64,000 nt of DNA from Spirodela intermedia (lineage: Eukaryota; Streptophyta; Magnoliopsida; Alismatales; Araceae): contig LR746278.1 in NCBI GenBank assembly GCA_902729315.2, forward strand, positions 4,349,501-4,413,500, in the 5' to 3' direction. Under the pieces are notes generated by a model. It did no database searches. It saw only the letters and a program-made list of their open reading frames with translations, and was not told where the DNA came from. A program made the position numbers and the translations under genes. Shown in pieces: positions 1-14,069 of the stretch. Position 1 is the first letter of the stretch. Each line of letters opens with the position of its first letter.

Positions 1-1096
1 CATTACTTTATTGGTTGTCGCATACATTGTAAATTAAGCATGCTCGATAAAATTTCTCTGCAAGTAGAGAAGAATGGATGACAACATATTCGGTGAGAAA
101 TATTCTTGTGATTCAACATTTTGGTTGTCTGGAGGCTATCGTAGAAATTTTACGGCACACTTCAACATTTGCTCGATGTTCTTGTTTTGAATAGTTTGTT
201 CTCTACTATATAGGCATGTCTGGTGCTATCAAAGCCTCAAAAATCACTGGCATATTTGCTGGAGAATTACTGCGGTGTGCACACTGACAAAACTCTCCAG
301 GTTGGTTTTTTGTATTGTTCACGCCAATTATTATCAGAATTAAAAAATCATGTTCCGATGAATCAAAAAAATGATATTGTTGTTTCCTAAAATTAGTGTT
401 TTTTTTGGCCTCCCTTTTATCATATATTCTGATACAGCATGACAACCAGTGTTGTACCCTTTTCTGTCTATATAATTATGACTTTACTCCTGAAAATTCT
501 TTAGACATGTCCCTTTTAACATTCTAATATTTCAAAAGTATGCAATTTCTGGTTCTAAATCGTAATATTCTGTTATGATCCCATTACTAACATATAGAAG
601 GCATAAGAGGGGGACACTTGCACAGCACGTGTGAGGACTATAAATAAACCTTGGAGGAATATATTAAGGGGAGAACGATTCGGAACTAGGAGAGGCAGGG
701 GAATCCTCTGGAATTCATTCCCCACCCTTTTACTCTTCTTTCCCTCTTTCTTTTCTTGTACTTCGATAGAACTGTCATCATGACATTCTATCTCTACAAC
801 ATTGCCCCGAGTTTGAGCATCAATACAATTGTTCTCTCCTAATTCACTCAGATCCGATCCTTCCAAAGGCGATTGTATCATAGTCCTTGTAGTTTGCTTG
901 GTCCAACCAGTTGATTGACGGTATAAGTTACAAGTATCCTCATTATCCACGTTGAGATTTTTATATATTTTTTATTGTGCAGTTCTCATTGGATCTGTGT
1001 ATAAGGGGAAAAATAACTTTAGTTCCTGCTAGCCTTTTGAGTCATTATATGTTATAAGAATATTTTGTTTGCTTATTTGTTGCGTGAACTTTTCAG
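1..1096. other. Upstream intron sequence of the RRP6L3 gene, no exon recognised
   Basis: This stretch precedes the first recognisable exon of the RRP6-like gene, which opens at an AG acceptor at 1095-1096 in mid-protein. The rest of the gene therefore lies left of the window and this is presumably intron. Open frames exist on the minus strand (206-445, 573-950), but I could match neither to a known protein and neither has an obvious coding character. No RNA gene or promoter was seen. Confidence 0.55.
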
Positions 1097-4000
1097 CGAG
1101 AAGACTGGAGAATGCGGCCTTTGTCTCTTGGGATGGTTCAGTATGCACGAACTGATGCTCACTACCTGCTGTACATTGCCGATTGTTTAGTTCAAGAGCT
1201 CAAAACAATAAGTCACGGTATGGGACCTGTCCTAGTCCAGTGTGAATTTTACATTAATTATTTGTATGATTAATGATGGTTTGATGCTCTTCCCTGCAGA
1301 AGAAAATCAGAACTTCCTTTTTATACATAATGCATTTAATACTAACATTGATAGACTCTATACACCTGGGGTTTCCGAAGCATATATTATGAGCCTCTTT
1401 TGATTAGCCCAAAAGTTACATGAATGTGCAGAAAACAGTGCTTGTTCGGTAATCCGAAATATTGCCTTTTCTAAGTCATTGCTTCTCTTATGAGTGTGAT
1501 GATTCTGGTGTGGAGAATCTCACATGAGAGATTATTATCCACGTTTGATTGCTCTCCCATTTCATGCATGATGGGACGCTTTTATGGCTTATATTGAGAG
1601 AAGTTATTGGACCACAATTTGTTGGGTGTTCATGCTTCAATGGGGATATGGAAATTCCAACTTCTTTAAATTGGTATGGGATGATATCTCCCTGAAGTCG
1701 TGCAGGTAGCTCTGAAGCTTTTGAAGTCCACGATGGCTGCTTGAGGTTGATCACAAGGCATTGTGGCTTATATTAAGTTCAACATTTTGAGCTATTTGAA
1801 ATGAGACGCAAAGTCGTAGGTTTCGAGGGCAGAGATAGTCATTAGAACTGGTGATATTGTCATATGTGATAGAGTCGGAGAGTGAGCTGCAACGTTTGTC
1901 AGTAGGAAAGATAGTACTCATTTGATTTGAAAGGGCAGGAGGCTTATAATTGTTGCCATCATCATGGTGTAAACCATGGTTATGTGTATGAGGGCTTCAT
2001 TGAGAGCATATTGTAACATTTTGTACATTCTATTTTCTTCTGAAGGGTACATGCATATGTGACCTCTGTCTGTCTCTGTCTCTCTCTTTCTCTCTACTTA
2101 TCTATCTCTATCTCTATCTCTCTCTCGCTCTCACCCTATCAGTTACATCCAATTACGACACCTCCTTGCCCTAAGTAAAATCCACAGCTCCTGCCTCCCT
2201 TTCCAAGTTACCTCTGATTTTCTCCAACTTTTTTTTTCAGTGTTGAACATTTTTGAGTGGGAAGGAAGATAGTGGCATGCGTTTGTGATAGTTTACTGCA
2301 TATTGTCATTGTCCACTCTATTTTCGAGAAAATGGTTAAATATCATATATGCATTAATGTTTTTTTTAAAAAAAAAAGAGGTAACTATACGAGATCTGTA
2401 GTCCCACCCGTAGGTGATGAAGATTGGACCGTTCAGACGAAACACTCAACTCTCCCAAAATCAAGCTGTGATTCATCAGTACTAAAGTCTGTAGCCTAAT
2501 CTTTCATTCTTCTGAAAATAATAGTGGCTGGATGCTCTTCCTTCTAGATATTTATTTGTTCCTTTTTGTTCCAGGTTGCCTTAAATGCAGGACAAACTGC
2601 CATTCCTTGTGATTCTCTTTGAATACCCATTATTGATGCCAACATGTATATAATTTCTCTATTAACTTGGGGAATAATATTGAATACCTGATTTTGTGGG
2701 TTGTTTCTGCCAATCTGTAATAAGGTTGGGCATTCTAGGAACAAACTTTCCTTAAATTCCTCCTTTTTGACTCGTAATTTAGAAGTGGTTCAAATATTAC
2801 AAATGACAAGAGTCAGGTGGTCATGAAAGGGGCTCTCCTTTGTGAAACTCTCCACAACATAGCCTAATATTTCTTTTGGGTGTGTTGAGAAAAAAGACAC
2901 AGAGAACACAAACATGGAGGATAAACTTCCTCTGTCTCGGAGGACAGGGGACGAATGGAGGAAACTGCCTCACTTCTTTATTTTCCTTTAACGTCCCTTA
3001 AATAAGGACGAACCCTACATGCACTTTCTCATAATACCCTTAGTCCTTTACAATACCGTCCTTAGACCTTCTAGCAAGGTCATAGGAACCCAAGCTAAGA
3101 AGAAGCTCATAATATTTGTGATGCCGGACAGTCCATCCATGTGACTGATTTTCATAAGAATCAGCAAATTTCAATTTAAATGAAGGTTAGCTAACTAAGT
3201 AAATATCCTCGAGTAGTCGCTGTAAGGTTATGGCTGGATTTAGGGTCTCTCAGAGTGCCTTACTTTTGAAACTGGACTTAGATCGTAGTAAGCATGGAAG
3301 CTTCCTCTGACTAGGGTCGTTGTTTTTGATGTGTAAGGGTGGGCTAGAATAGGGAATTAGTAGGTAGGCCCAGTGGGGCCTTAGAGACAAGTATAACCAA
3401 TAATAAAAACTGTTTGATAGCAAAAAGCAAAGGCAGATCGCCTGCATGGAGTTTGAAGCAGGTGAACCCGTGGACAGAGACTTGTAGCTGACGATTTTGG
3501 CGCAAGCAGTCTACCAATTCTCCTCTCGGAGTTGTAGAGATCCTACACAACCTAAAATGCTAGGGATCAAGTAAGGAAGAACTAATCCTCAACCTTCACG
3601 CTTTAGGGTCTAGTTTTGACACCAGAGAAAGACCTTCACTAGCCTCTGAGAGAAAGAATTAGGACCATCAAGTTCGTTCAAAAGTTTTTTTTCAGACATC
3701 AGGTTCCGGCTCCTAGTTATAAGAGCAACATGAGATATTTGAAGGGGCGCTTTTAGATTCAAGCCTAGAAATCCTGACAACTTCCATAACTAATGGGCTG
3801 GAATCTGTTTTTTAATGGTGAAAACTGTTGGGATACCCTAGAGATGCAGTATTTTACCTGTTAGGAAGAGAGTGGTCGTTGTAGAAAGTCGTAACATCAA
3901 AGAGAAGATGAACATCAAATAGTCTCTAGTAATTATTTTTAGAGTCATTTGTCATAAAACAATTTATTTTTACGCCAATTCAGTCCTCTGTCATTGTTAG

Positions 4001-7000
4001 GAAACGTTAACTGATTATTAACACTCCCCTGTTAAGAGTTTTTTAATCTCAATCTTGATCCCCGTTCTTGTTCATAGAAGTCATGAGTTCTTCCCTTGAA
4101 ACATGTGATTCTGTTCTTGACTGGTTATTGACAATTTATTTTCTGCTTACTAATCCTAGCTTAAAACAGGTCGGTCTTACTTGTTTCAAACGCATGAGAC
4201 TGATTCAATTTTTTAGAATCGTGATTTAAGCATGATTGGTGCCTGCTCCCCAAAGGTCTGTGTGAAACATTCTACTCTCATTCATCTCTGACAGACTTAT
4301 ATAGACATGCATCTTCTACATTTAGAAAGCTCCTATACACATTTTTCTTTGCACGTCTACTCACAAGCTGTAACATCGTTTATGAATTAATCTGATCTTT
4401 CATCCTTAAACACAGGTTTTCCATGCACTGCGCTCGTTCTTTTCTCCATCTTTCTTAAAACAGGTTCACTAGTGTGATAAATGGCTTCACGCACCTCCAT
4501 CCTAGTTGAATCAAGGAGTTGGGCTGTTAGTGTAAAAGCTCCTGAACAGTACCTGTGCATGGAAGTGATTTTTATCTTTAGTGAATCTAGACATCCTAAA
4601 AAGTTATGTCATGTGCAGAAACCTTCTTATTTTGCAACTATTTTTACATACAATAATCATTTTGGTTTTTTATCACGTAAGAAGGATTAGGCTTATACTG
4701 GCAAAATCCCCTTGGCTGGCCATGGATTATCTATGGTTTATCTACCCAATTATCTTTCTTTCAAGGGGCTCTATGTAGTTATGAATTCAGCTCTGCCTCT
4801 TATCATGCCATCTTTAAACTTCTGAGAATTTCCATTTCACTTCTCAACTTGTGTAGATGACGAATCAGACCTTGTCCGGGAGGCTACCTGTCGTTCTAAC
4901 AGTGCATGCTTGCAACTTTATTCAAAAGACACCGAACCTTCTGGCATGGAGTCCACAGCTGCATCTATATTGTCACGGTATTCTAATCTTTACGAATGTA
5001 ATTCAAGGAAGAGTCATGAAGCTAGGGTAAGAGTGTTTTTGTTGTTCTATTATATTCTGCTCATTTATTGATAATAGTTATTATTTACAACTGTCAGGAA
5101 CTGGTAAGGCGACTGTGCATATGGAGAGACTTGATGGTCAGTTACGCAACTATATGGACCCTTTTATTCAAATGGCTTATTTCTTAGGATTTTGGACCCG
5201 TTACTGGTCTATCTATAGTTTAAATGTTTCTCTGGCTGGTGCTTTAAGATCATTTTTGTGTGTCATGTTTTGGAGTTTTAAACTCATCCTAGACTCAATG
5301 CATAATTTCCCTTGGTAGCTTTCTTTCAAGTTCTTGGTTATAAGAGTTATCCATTTTCATTGTTGAATGAGTTATGTATGTGTTCTGTGAAATTGTGCAG
5401 AGAAAGGTGGACTTGCTTGCCTGAATGAAGGGCATCATAGTTTGATTGAGATGCAATGCTCATATCTGGTATATTCCTGGTTAATGCTTATTTGATACAC
5501 GTGGGAATCTCTGGCAGGAAGTAAATGAGTAAAATATTAGTGTGGTGTAACCTCTTCAAACATTATTGAAACGTATAAATGATTGAACGAAGTAAATAGA
5601 ACAGTTAGCAGTAGTCGCATACATATTTATCTAGGGTTGGAATTAATGGGATGAATAGTAAATTCATGATTTAGTGGAAAGAGAAGGAATGTTTAAGCTC
5701 AAATGCAAAAGGAACCAGAGGGTCATGTATGCTGAATAATAATGTGCATAGTTATGATTTACCTCAGAAATTTGTTAATTTAGATCTGAAAGTCAGTAGG
5801 AATTTAGGGTTCTGGATCAGAAAAGGTTTAAATCACTATGCAAATGTGGGCGGCATATAAGGTGGTGCAAGCATCAAACAGAAGAGAATAGGACATGGTT
5901 TCAAAGTTACAGACACTTCTGTATTGCTTTGACAATGAGGTGATGGAGATGGCGTGGGCTCCATCACTTGTGCCGGTACCATGGTTGCCAGAACCAGATC
6001 AGGTGGCTGTATTGTCCAGTTCTAATCCAATCTCTATTGGGCTTGAGTTTACAGTCTCAAACTGTTTAGGAATCAAGTTATCCGTCCAGAATCATCTGAC
6101 TCTTGTATGATCACTGTTCAAATCATCTGTCATGGCACAACTTGAAGGGTGCATTATTTATATTCTGTTGTGCACTCTTCTCTCAGATTCCTCTATCAGT
6201 TGGACATACAACCTTATACTCTTTCTCTTTTTATTTAGGATTTTCTTCAGCCCTATGATAGAAAGGCAAAAGAAGCCTGCTGTAGCTAGAATAATCCCCA
6301 AGAGAAGATGTGCTTGCTTACTGAGAATATTTGCATTTTTTTTTCTTATCTTTCCTAGAAGGCCAGGTTTTCCATCTTGAAGCCAGAATTGGGGCTCTGA
6401 TTTGAGATGGGATTGGGTTCTCCACTGACAAGAATTTCTTTGATGAAAAAATGGAGAATAAATTGAGGCGACATATACCTGTTGTATACAGAGGCACTGA
6501 AGATGTTGATGATGAAGCCAGTCAAAGAAAATAGCATAGACACATTCACAGTAGTACTAACCTAGTTAATTGCAAGTACTCAACCTAGCGATGGCAAACT
6601 TCAGCATTGGTCCATATATCTCTTTCTGCACTGATCACCTGAAACAAGATCCAGAAGAATCTTTTCTAATTTAATTGGCCTGCACCCCAGAACATATTTT
6701 CTTGAGTGGGTAATTCTGTCAAATTAAAGTTTTTTATCATCTTACCTGTCCCTCTTCATGATATGCGTATGAATACCTTTGGTATTGGCTGTGAAGATGT
6801 TGAAAAGTTATGGCAGCTTACGTGGCTGTAACAACAGAAAATAAACATCTAGATGTTGACAAGCATGGAAGCTTGATGGTACCAATCTTTCAATATCTAG
6901 TCGTTACACATACTTATACCGTACGCTGCTGCTAGAAAGGGATTGCGGTTTCTATTAGATGTTTTGCATGCTCTCCCTGTTCAAATGCCTTTAAAGATTC

Positions 7001-10000
7001 AACGCTTGATTTCTCCTTGTCCTTAAGAAGACTTGTTTGCATGTTCAAAGTAATCTTTTTGTGTTAAGTGTCATCCCATTTCATACCATGCACTGTTGCA
7101 GAGCCGTGGGATATAAACATGCCGATCCACGTTGAAGATCAAGTTCTGACGTGTTGCACTAAAAAGGATGATCATAGCATAAAATAGACTATCAGTGCCT
7201 AACTTAGAACCATAAAAAGGCACATCATTCTTGTCAAGGGACTTTTAGAACTATTTATTGTGAGTGGTACAGTAGGAAAATATACTAATACAAGGCTGTA
7301 TTTTATTTAAATTTTATTAATTCATAATTTTGTCGTAGTTGTAGACAGTCAAATGTTATCATAACAGATCACAGTGTTCTTCTATACGTGGGATGCAAAA
7401 GTCATGGGAGGTTTACTGACGAGAGTAGACTGATTGTGTACCTCCAATAGTTATGTTAGCAAACCTGGTCACAATAATCAGTTGATTACCATCTGATTCA
7501 GCCAATTTGGATAATATGGCTCTCATCATTACTGTTCATGGGGTGGGCTTCTGATCTTCATTTCTTTTTGCATACAAGCGTTGACCACGTAACAACGATC
7601 TGTTGATTCTTCGCCAAATTGTGATCCCAATTCGGACTGAATTAGACACAGGTGATATGATTTGCAGACTGTCCACTTGAGTCCTCGAATGAATGTTATC
7701 ACGGCCTTTCTCCTAATCAATCCTCTTTTAACTTGCTTGGTTTGCATATTGATCTTCTTGTATCCAATGGTATAATACAGACTATGTTTAAGTTTTGAAT
7801 AGACGACTTTGAATTCTGATATTTTTTAGCCACTTGAAGTTCCTGGTGTAGTGTTTATACTTCCATTTAGCTATATTTTCTTTCTTGTTGCACTGTGGAC
7901 GGCTGAGGAGAGGTTCCAAATAATTTAGAAATTAACATATCCTATACTTATTCAAATGTATGATGCTTTTAAGAATATCATTTGAACTCTTCTATTATTG
8001 TTGATAATTATCCCGAACTGATTGAGATTGAAGGTTTCCATGCATTGATTTTGATTGAGAAGTTCAAATATAATTTAAAATAACAATATTTGATCGGCTT
8101 TAGTTATTCGCTTTTCAATATTTTACCTTGACATCTCTTTGTCCATGTTCTTTCCCCGTGATGCTACCTTGCTGTTATTTTTACCTATCTTCAGGCTCGG
8201 ATTCATGATGAAAGCATTAAATATGTATTATCAGATCAAGCAATTTTCTATCTTGGGATTAATGCTCCTCAGACAGAAGAAGAAATCTGTGACCTAATTA
8301 TTATCGCTGGTTCAAGTATTAATTCAGCTGATGTGTCTCCAATCCTAAAGTCTCCATCCCACGTTGTTAAGACCCATATGAAGGAACTTTGTGTTCTTAT
8401 TCAAGGACTATCTCAGAGTCCAGAGGATATTTTCAGAAGAATTCTTCAAATGCATCTCAATCCAAACGGTCATTGTCCCATATCCATATATAATTATGCT
8501 CTTCTATTGGAGTTAAAAGTGTCAAGTGCACTTTTTCAGAAGCAATGCGGAGGGAACCCTGTTGCATTGGTTGGTCGCAAGGCTTCCCGTGAGCTTTTTG
8601 TTCAGAAATTCTCGTGCAAAGCTCCTGTTTACCACAACTGTAGGATTTTTGCTAGCGATGGCCGACTTCTCTGTTACTCTGATCATAGAAAGCTTGAATG
8701 GTCAGTCCGTTCTAAATTGATTTTGCATTTATGAAACCGAACCTGTGTTACTGAAACTCTTTTTCTTAGTCAAGCCGTCTAATACAATATGCAATGCCAG
8801 GTACCTTCGCAGGGGTCTGGCTAAGATTATTGAGAACGATCCTCTTGCTATAATGCTTCTTTTTGAACCCAAAGGCAGGCCTGAAGATGAAGACAATGTG
8901 TTCTACATCCAAAGTAAGAAGAACATGTGTGTTGGCTGTGGTGAAAAGAATCACTATCTACGTTATCGCATCATACCATCGTGCTACAGAGTGCACTTCC
9001 CTGAGCGTTTGAAAAGCCATCGGTCTCATGATATTGTCCTTCTCTGCGTGGATTGTCATGAAATCGCCCATGCTGCTGCTGAAAAATATAAAAGACAGGT
9101 TGCGTCCGAGTTTAAAGTTCCACTCTTTGTACGGAAAGTAATTGGGTCAGGAGAAAATGAAAGCTTAACTGTAGCATCAGGGCTAGAGGAGGTAGGTGTG
9201 TCTCCTTTGCAGTTACGGACAGCAGCCATGGCTCTAGTTCGCCATGGGCCAAAAATGCCTGCAGATCGACGAGAGGAGCTTTTGAAGGTAAAAGACTGTC
9301 ATTTTGAACAGTTTCTTTCAATAATTTAGCTACATCCACATTGCATTTTTTGCCTAAATGTCTTCTAATTAGAGACATTATCAGCCCAAACTTTTGATGA
9401 CATGGTGACACATATTGCTCATTCCCTCTTTTTTGTATTGATCTGTCAACCAGAAGTTAACTTTTTGAAAGTTTTGTATCAACTCACGGAGACATCTATC
9501 CTGACCATCAGAAAGTCTATTAGAATAGGCCCATTTTCTTGTTATTATGCTGGTGGCTTACAATATGGGCCCCTAGGCCCTTATTATATCTAATGCGTGT
9601 TGCTCCTCTCTCCTCTCTCATCTCTCTACGTATACATAAAAGAGGAGGGTGGCCACGTTTGTAACTCTAGGTTTTTATCCTTCTATTTTCTAACGCTGTC
9701 AATTTTCACAAATGTACTCAAATGTGTAAACGCGAGAAAATAGCTATCGGTTCAGTCACTTGCAGGGATGTTTTCTAGCTTTGCCCAGCCTGGATGGGCT
9801 TGGATCGGCCAGCCAAACTGGCTAGACACATTTGGATAAAGGGCTCCGAGGGGTGGATCTCCTCTAGGATTCATTTGTCGTCATAGTTGTATTGCACATC
9901 TCATGATTACCTAAAGATCTTGTTTCCTTTAAAGTTTTAAGGCTTCTCAGTCTAGATGCAATGAACATTTTCAAATTTATACATATATACATTTATACAT

Positions 10001-12897
10001 TTTCAAATTTTCATGAACATTGAAGGATTTTTATATCAGATTCGTTACCCTCATTCGCATGTAGAATTAATTTCCTCTTAAATCTTCTCTTTAAAATTCG
10101 ATCTAAGTCTAATTTATAATCACTTCTTAGATTTTCTAAAGATTAAGAGAACCCCATTTTGGATAGTCTGTACTTCTTATTCCGAGCACCAGGATCTCTA
10201 GGCTCGGCTTTAGGTTTGGTTAGGTTCGGCCCAGGCCCGTCCAATTGACATTCTCAAACAATGTGGCCAAATATGCGCACTTGTGAAATTAATTTCTGGG
10301 CCTTTGCGCCGGGACCATTTCAGGCAATTCTGTTCGTGCCCATCGTTCCATTCGGCGTAGTCCAGCTGGGAACTTTGGAAATGGTGCGTCTTTTTTTTTT
10401 TTCCATCTCTTCGTTGCAATTATAATGTAGTCCCTAAACTGGAAGAATCCAAGCATTTATTCCATAGGCAAGCATGATGATTTCTTTTGATTTGAAATTG
10501 GGGGCTGCGTGAGACACAGGGTAGGGAGGCAGACTGGCGTCTACTGCCACTTGTGCCACCTCCACCATAGCAATGCCACCTTTCTCTCATCCTTTCCTCT
10601 TTTGCTTCCTCTTGTGTCACTGTAGTCATCATGTTCTCAGCCACTGAGCTTGAATTGTCTCCATCAAGGGGTCAGAAATAATGGCCTTGGTTGGGCCTGA
10701 TTGTGATGCGATGGGCTAAAACTGGTTACTTATGTAAAAGCATTTTGTAGGATTGATTATATTTATGTTATTTTATATTATTTACATGTTATATAACAAC
10801 TTTAAATTCTACTTTTTAAAATTTTTATGGATCATATTTCTCCTGTTTCTTCCATCTAATTTCTTTCAAAGCTACCCAACTAGAGTTATCAGTCCAAATG
10901 AGTTACGTTTTTTTGGTGGAAAAAGAATTTCGATTAATCGCTCTTTATCTATCAATATCTTTTACACGTTGCGCCATTTAGTACTTTACTCTGCACGCGA
11001 CCTTAAAGTCCATTTTCCTTTCAATTTCAACGTTATGAAAAGTCTACCATCAGCAAAAGCGTCTGCCTCATTGGATGCTCTTCTTTGCTGCGTGCAGACG
11101 GTGAAAACATACTTTGGAGGGAGAGAAATATCTGAACAAGACCTGGAAACGGTATTACTTGTTGGTATGAGCCCTCGAGAAAGAAGACGACTTGAGAAGA
11201 AAAGGGGGCTTCCTATAAAACCCTGCGAGGCTATGGTGGGTAGTTGTCCATCTGGTACCATGGAATATTTAAATTCTCGACAAAAAAATTAATTTTTTTT
11301 TGCCTAACATCGCTGTTTATTTCATGCCTTCAAATATAAGATTTGACGTACAAAATATATTTCAGTCGTCAGAGTCCTAATTTTGGGTCCTTATTTTCTG
11401 TCAATAGAGTTTTTAATATAAGTTTTTGCTACACATTATTGCTTTAATGTCTTTATATATATATATATATATTATCTGTAATTTTATTTCTCAACATTTG
11501 GACTTTGATTTTTTTTTGTCATTCTGAGGAAAACAAATGCCATGTATAGAATCATGGAATGAAAAACTCACTTCTTCGTGTGCCAAGCAGAATGCAATTG
11601 AGCAAGAACGAATCAGTATTTGCACACCTGAAGATGTTGAAAGCAACGACCTGCCAGCTAATGATGCTGGCATAGTCGCCTCCTCTGAACTTCATCATAT
11701 TACTAGTAGTAAACGTTCTAAGAAAGTATCATTACTAGGGCATGGGCCTCATGGGAAGCAGGTGGTAGAACATCTATTGAAGGAGCAGGGTGATAATGGC
11801 GTTCTTCAGTTTTGCCAGAGATGGAGACAAGTGTTTGTGGACGCCATTCGTCCTCGATTCCTTCCTTCTGGCTGGGATATAATGCACAGGTACAAGTTGA
11901 CTGGCTTTGTTGAGCTAGCCTTTCCATAAAAATGGCGATTTCCTTTTTCAGTACACAGATTGTCTCAGATTTCTTCTCCTTTGAGTGCAAAAAATGGCAT
12001 CAATTGAATCTTCCGATGAACATCATAGTGATGGGTGTTTACGAATCCCATGCATGGATAATTGTTTGTTATTTCTCCTGCTGCCCGTTGTCTACATTTC
12101 ATGATCGAATTTAGGGCTATTTTTAATGAAAAATCTTGGGGAAAACTGGTGTCTATGCTTTACTTCGTTGGTAATGGAAGAGATCCTGTTGAGAATTCCG
12201 GGAGGTTTACATTTTTTTTGAAGGATCAGTGTTTTTACAACGTCAAATATTTATATTGTAGTCAGCTAATCATGGATTAAAATGACATACTACAAAGGTG
12301 AGGAGCCTGGCAGAAACTGTCCAGTCTTGAGTGACATTGAATGATTTTCATCTGGTTCCCTATTTTCCATCAGCTTGAAAGTAGGATCGTGTTTCCGATG
12401 CAGCCAATTACGATTGGACTTGGGTTGACTTTAGTTCCATGGTTCAGATAATATTCTGCCTTTGCAATATGACCCTTGTGTCACATTTTCTATTCTCCCT
12501 CTCCCTGAATCCAACCTCCTCATGATAGCTTCTCTTCTCCTAAATCTGACTACTGTCTGAAAACTACCCACTCCAGGAGCTGAGCTTGTTTTCCGTTTTC
12601 TCTTCTATTTATTTTTATTTTATGGCATTGAATACTCCTGCCAGAGTTGACCAAGTTCTTCTTTGTATCGAAATATCCAATGTAGGATTTAAATGACAGA
12701 CAAATGATGAATTTTATGAAGGAAATTTCGATAATTATCAATCTTTAATTCGGAATGGTATCATTCATAGCATGTTTTTTTTTTTGATGCTGTGGCATCA
12801 TCTTGGCAGGGGTTGGCGGGAGTTTGGTGAGTACAGTGTTTACAGTTCTTCCCACAGAGATGTTGACACAATCAAGTATGATTCTCAGTCTTCATAA
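1097..12897 (+). CDS. RRP6L3: RRP6-like 3 exoribonuclease (3'-5' exonuclease, HRDC-like, EXD2-type Cys/His module), 5' partial
   Basis: Eight exons are read by frame and splice phase: 1097-1217, 4857-5026, 5098-5136, 8195-8700, 8801-9287, 11098-11239, 11529-11889 and 12810-12897 (stop TAA). They encode the last ~637 residues; the start is left of the window. Exon 1097-1217 holds the end of a DEDDy exonuclease domain, with the Exo III motif YARTD followed by AHYLL. Next comes an HRDC-like segment (LVRRLCIWRDLM, then ARIHDESIKYVLSDQAI across the 39-nt exon). Exons 8195-9287 carry KFSCKAPVYHNCRI and a Cys/His module (CVGCG, RIIPSCYRVHFPE, LLCVDCHEIAH) like the HNH-type zinc module of EXD2. The C-terminus is basic, then Ser-rich. 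From family knowledge, plant RRP6-like proteins act in exosome-linked RNA processing; the role of this branch is less clear. Introns reach 3.6 kb. The 11239/11529 junction is the least certain. Confidence 0.87.
2066..2134. repeat. CT-rich microsatellite in RRP6L3 intron
   Basis: Degenerate (CT)n/(CTAT)n pyrimidine tract inside the 3.6-kb intron 1218-4856. The rest of that intron and the intron 5137-8194 show no gene I recognise. A stretch near 2880-3120 looks LTR-like in composition, but I could not place it. Confidence 0.7.
11452..11473. repeat. AT dinucleotide repeat
   Basis: Short (TA)n run in the intron 11240-11528 of the RRP6-like gene. Confidence 0.85.
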
Positions 12898-14060
12898 AAT
12901 CTTCCATTAAGTTTTCATTTTTCTCATTTCTTCCCTGTAATCTCAACTCCTAGAAGTTCTGCCTTTTTCCTTTTATCCCCTGGTTTTTAAACTGTGGGGA
13001 GACAATTTTGCGCAACTCATCCATTGTTTGATTATATTTCAGAATTTATTTTCTCTCTCTAGAAGGTTACTGGAAACTGGTCGTTGTTGACTTGACCTTG
13101 TTAAAACTGTATTGCAAACCCATTGGGAGGGTTTGCGCCATAGGGAAGAAGAAAACCAGAAAAAGAAAGTTTTATCTGACATGATGCGCTGACCAAGATC
13201 CTGTTGCAGCCCCCCTTCCCCCCAATTGGGAATCGTAGAGTCTTCCATGCAGGTCTTAAGGAGAAAGTGAGAATGGCCGTCGATCTCTAACCGGTTGATA
13301 AAATATGATCTCAGATTCTAATAATAACCAATACGGGACAATTTCTTATCAGTCTTTAAAATTAGCATGAATAGTCAAATTGATCAACAGATCATTTATG
13401 GTACATAATATTGAACTTAAGCTGCGTTACCCTCCTCTAATTCCAAAGTTTACTTCCAGAATTGTATGAAGAGAAATAGAGGTATGTGATTAAAAGGGAC
13501 TAAATGTCGATAAAGGTAAGGGGATATCTAGAAGGGGCATAGATTCAACTTGCTCATATGGTTGATGTGGCAAGAAGTTGGAAATTTTTTATTTATGCAA
13601 ATTTTGGTGATTTTTTTTTTATGTTATCTAGCAAGAACCCATTAGAGCTCTTAGTAACTAGGAAAAAATATCACGGCTAAAGATTTGAAAATTTCAAAGA
13701 TTTTGCATGATAAAGAAGTAACCGAGTTAGCAAGCTTTGTGGGATTCTTGTTTTTAAAAATAAAAATAAAAATAAAAATAAAAAGTGGATTGACAAGTGC
13801 ACTTACAATTATGAGCATGTTCTTGTGGTATTTGTTTAACGACATATTCACATAATTTACTTGTAATTATTTATTTATATGAGTATCAGATTAATAATGG
13901 GTACAGAATAATCCATTGTCTAAGAGTCAAACATCTTCGGATAGTTCCCATATATAATTGCAATGAATCTTGAGTTTAGGAAGTCTCTTGCATTTGTGCC
14001 CTTTCATATGACAAGCTTGGCTTAAAATCTGTATATTTTTGCAAAAATAATCCCCATATA
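12898..14060. other. 3' flank of RRP6L3 and intergenic DNA
   Basis: The first few hundred bases after the TAA at 12895-12897 are the probable 3' UTR. Beyond that the DNA is AT-rich, with a (AAAAT)n run at about 13755-13785. No coding sequence was recognised on either strand. Confidence 0.6.
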
Positions 14061-14069
14061 TTAAATTTT

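Noticed and set aside
573..950. 125-aa minus-strand open frame left of the first RRP6L3 exon
   Set aside because: No recognised domain or convincing similarity. It lies in probable intron, and a retroelement origin could not be supported.
2880..3130. Possible LTR fragment starting TGTTGAGAAAAAAGACAC in an RRP6L3 intron
   Set aside because: Composition resembles copia LTRs, but no second copy, target duplication or internal domain was found in the window.
3250..3550. Overlapping minus-strand open frames in the RRP6L3 intron
   Set aside because: Short, with no recognisable motif and no splice context.
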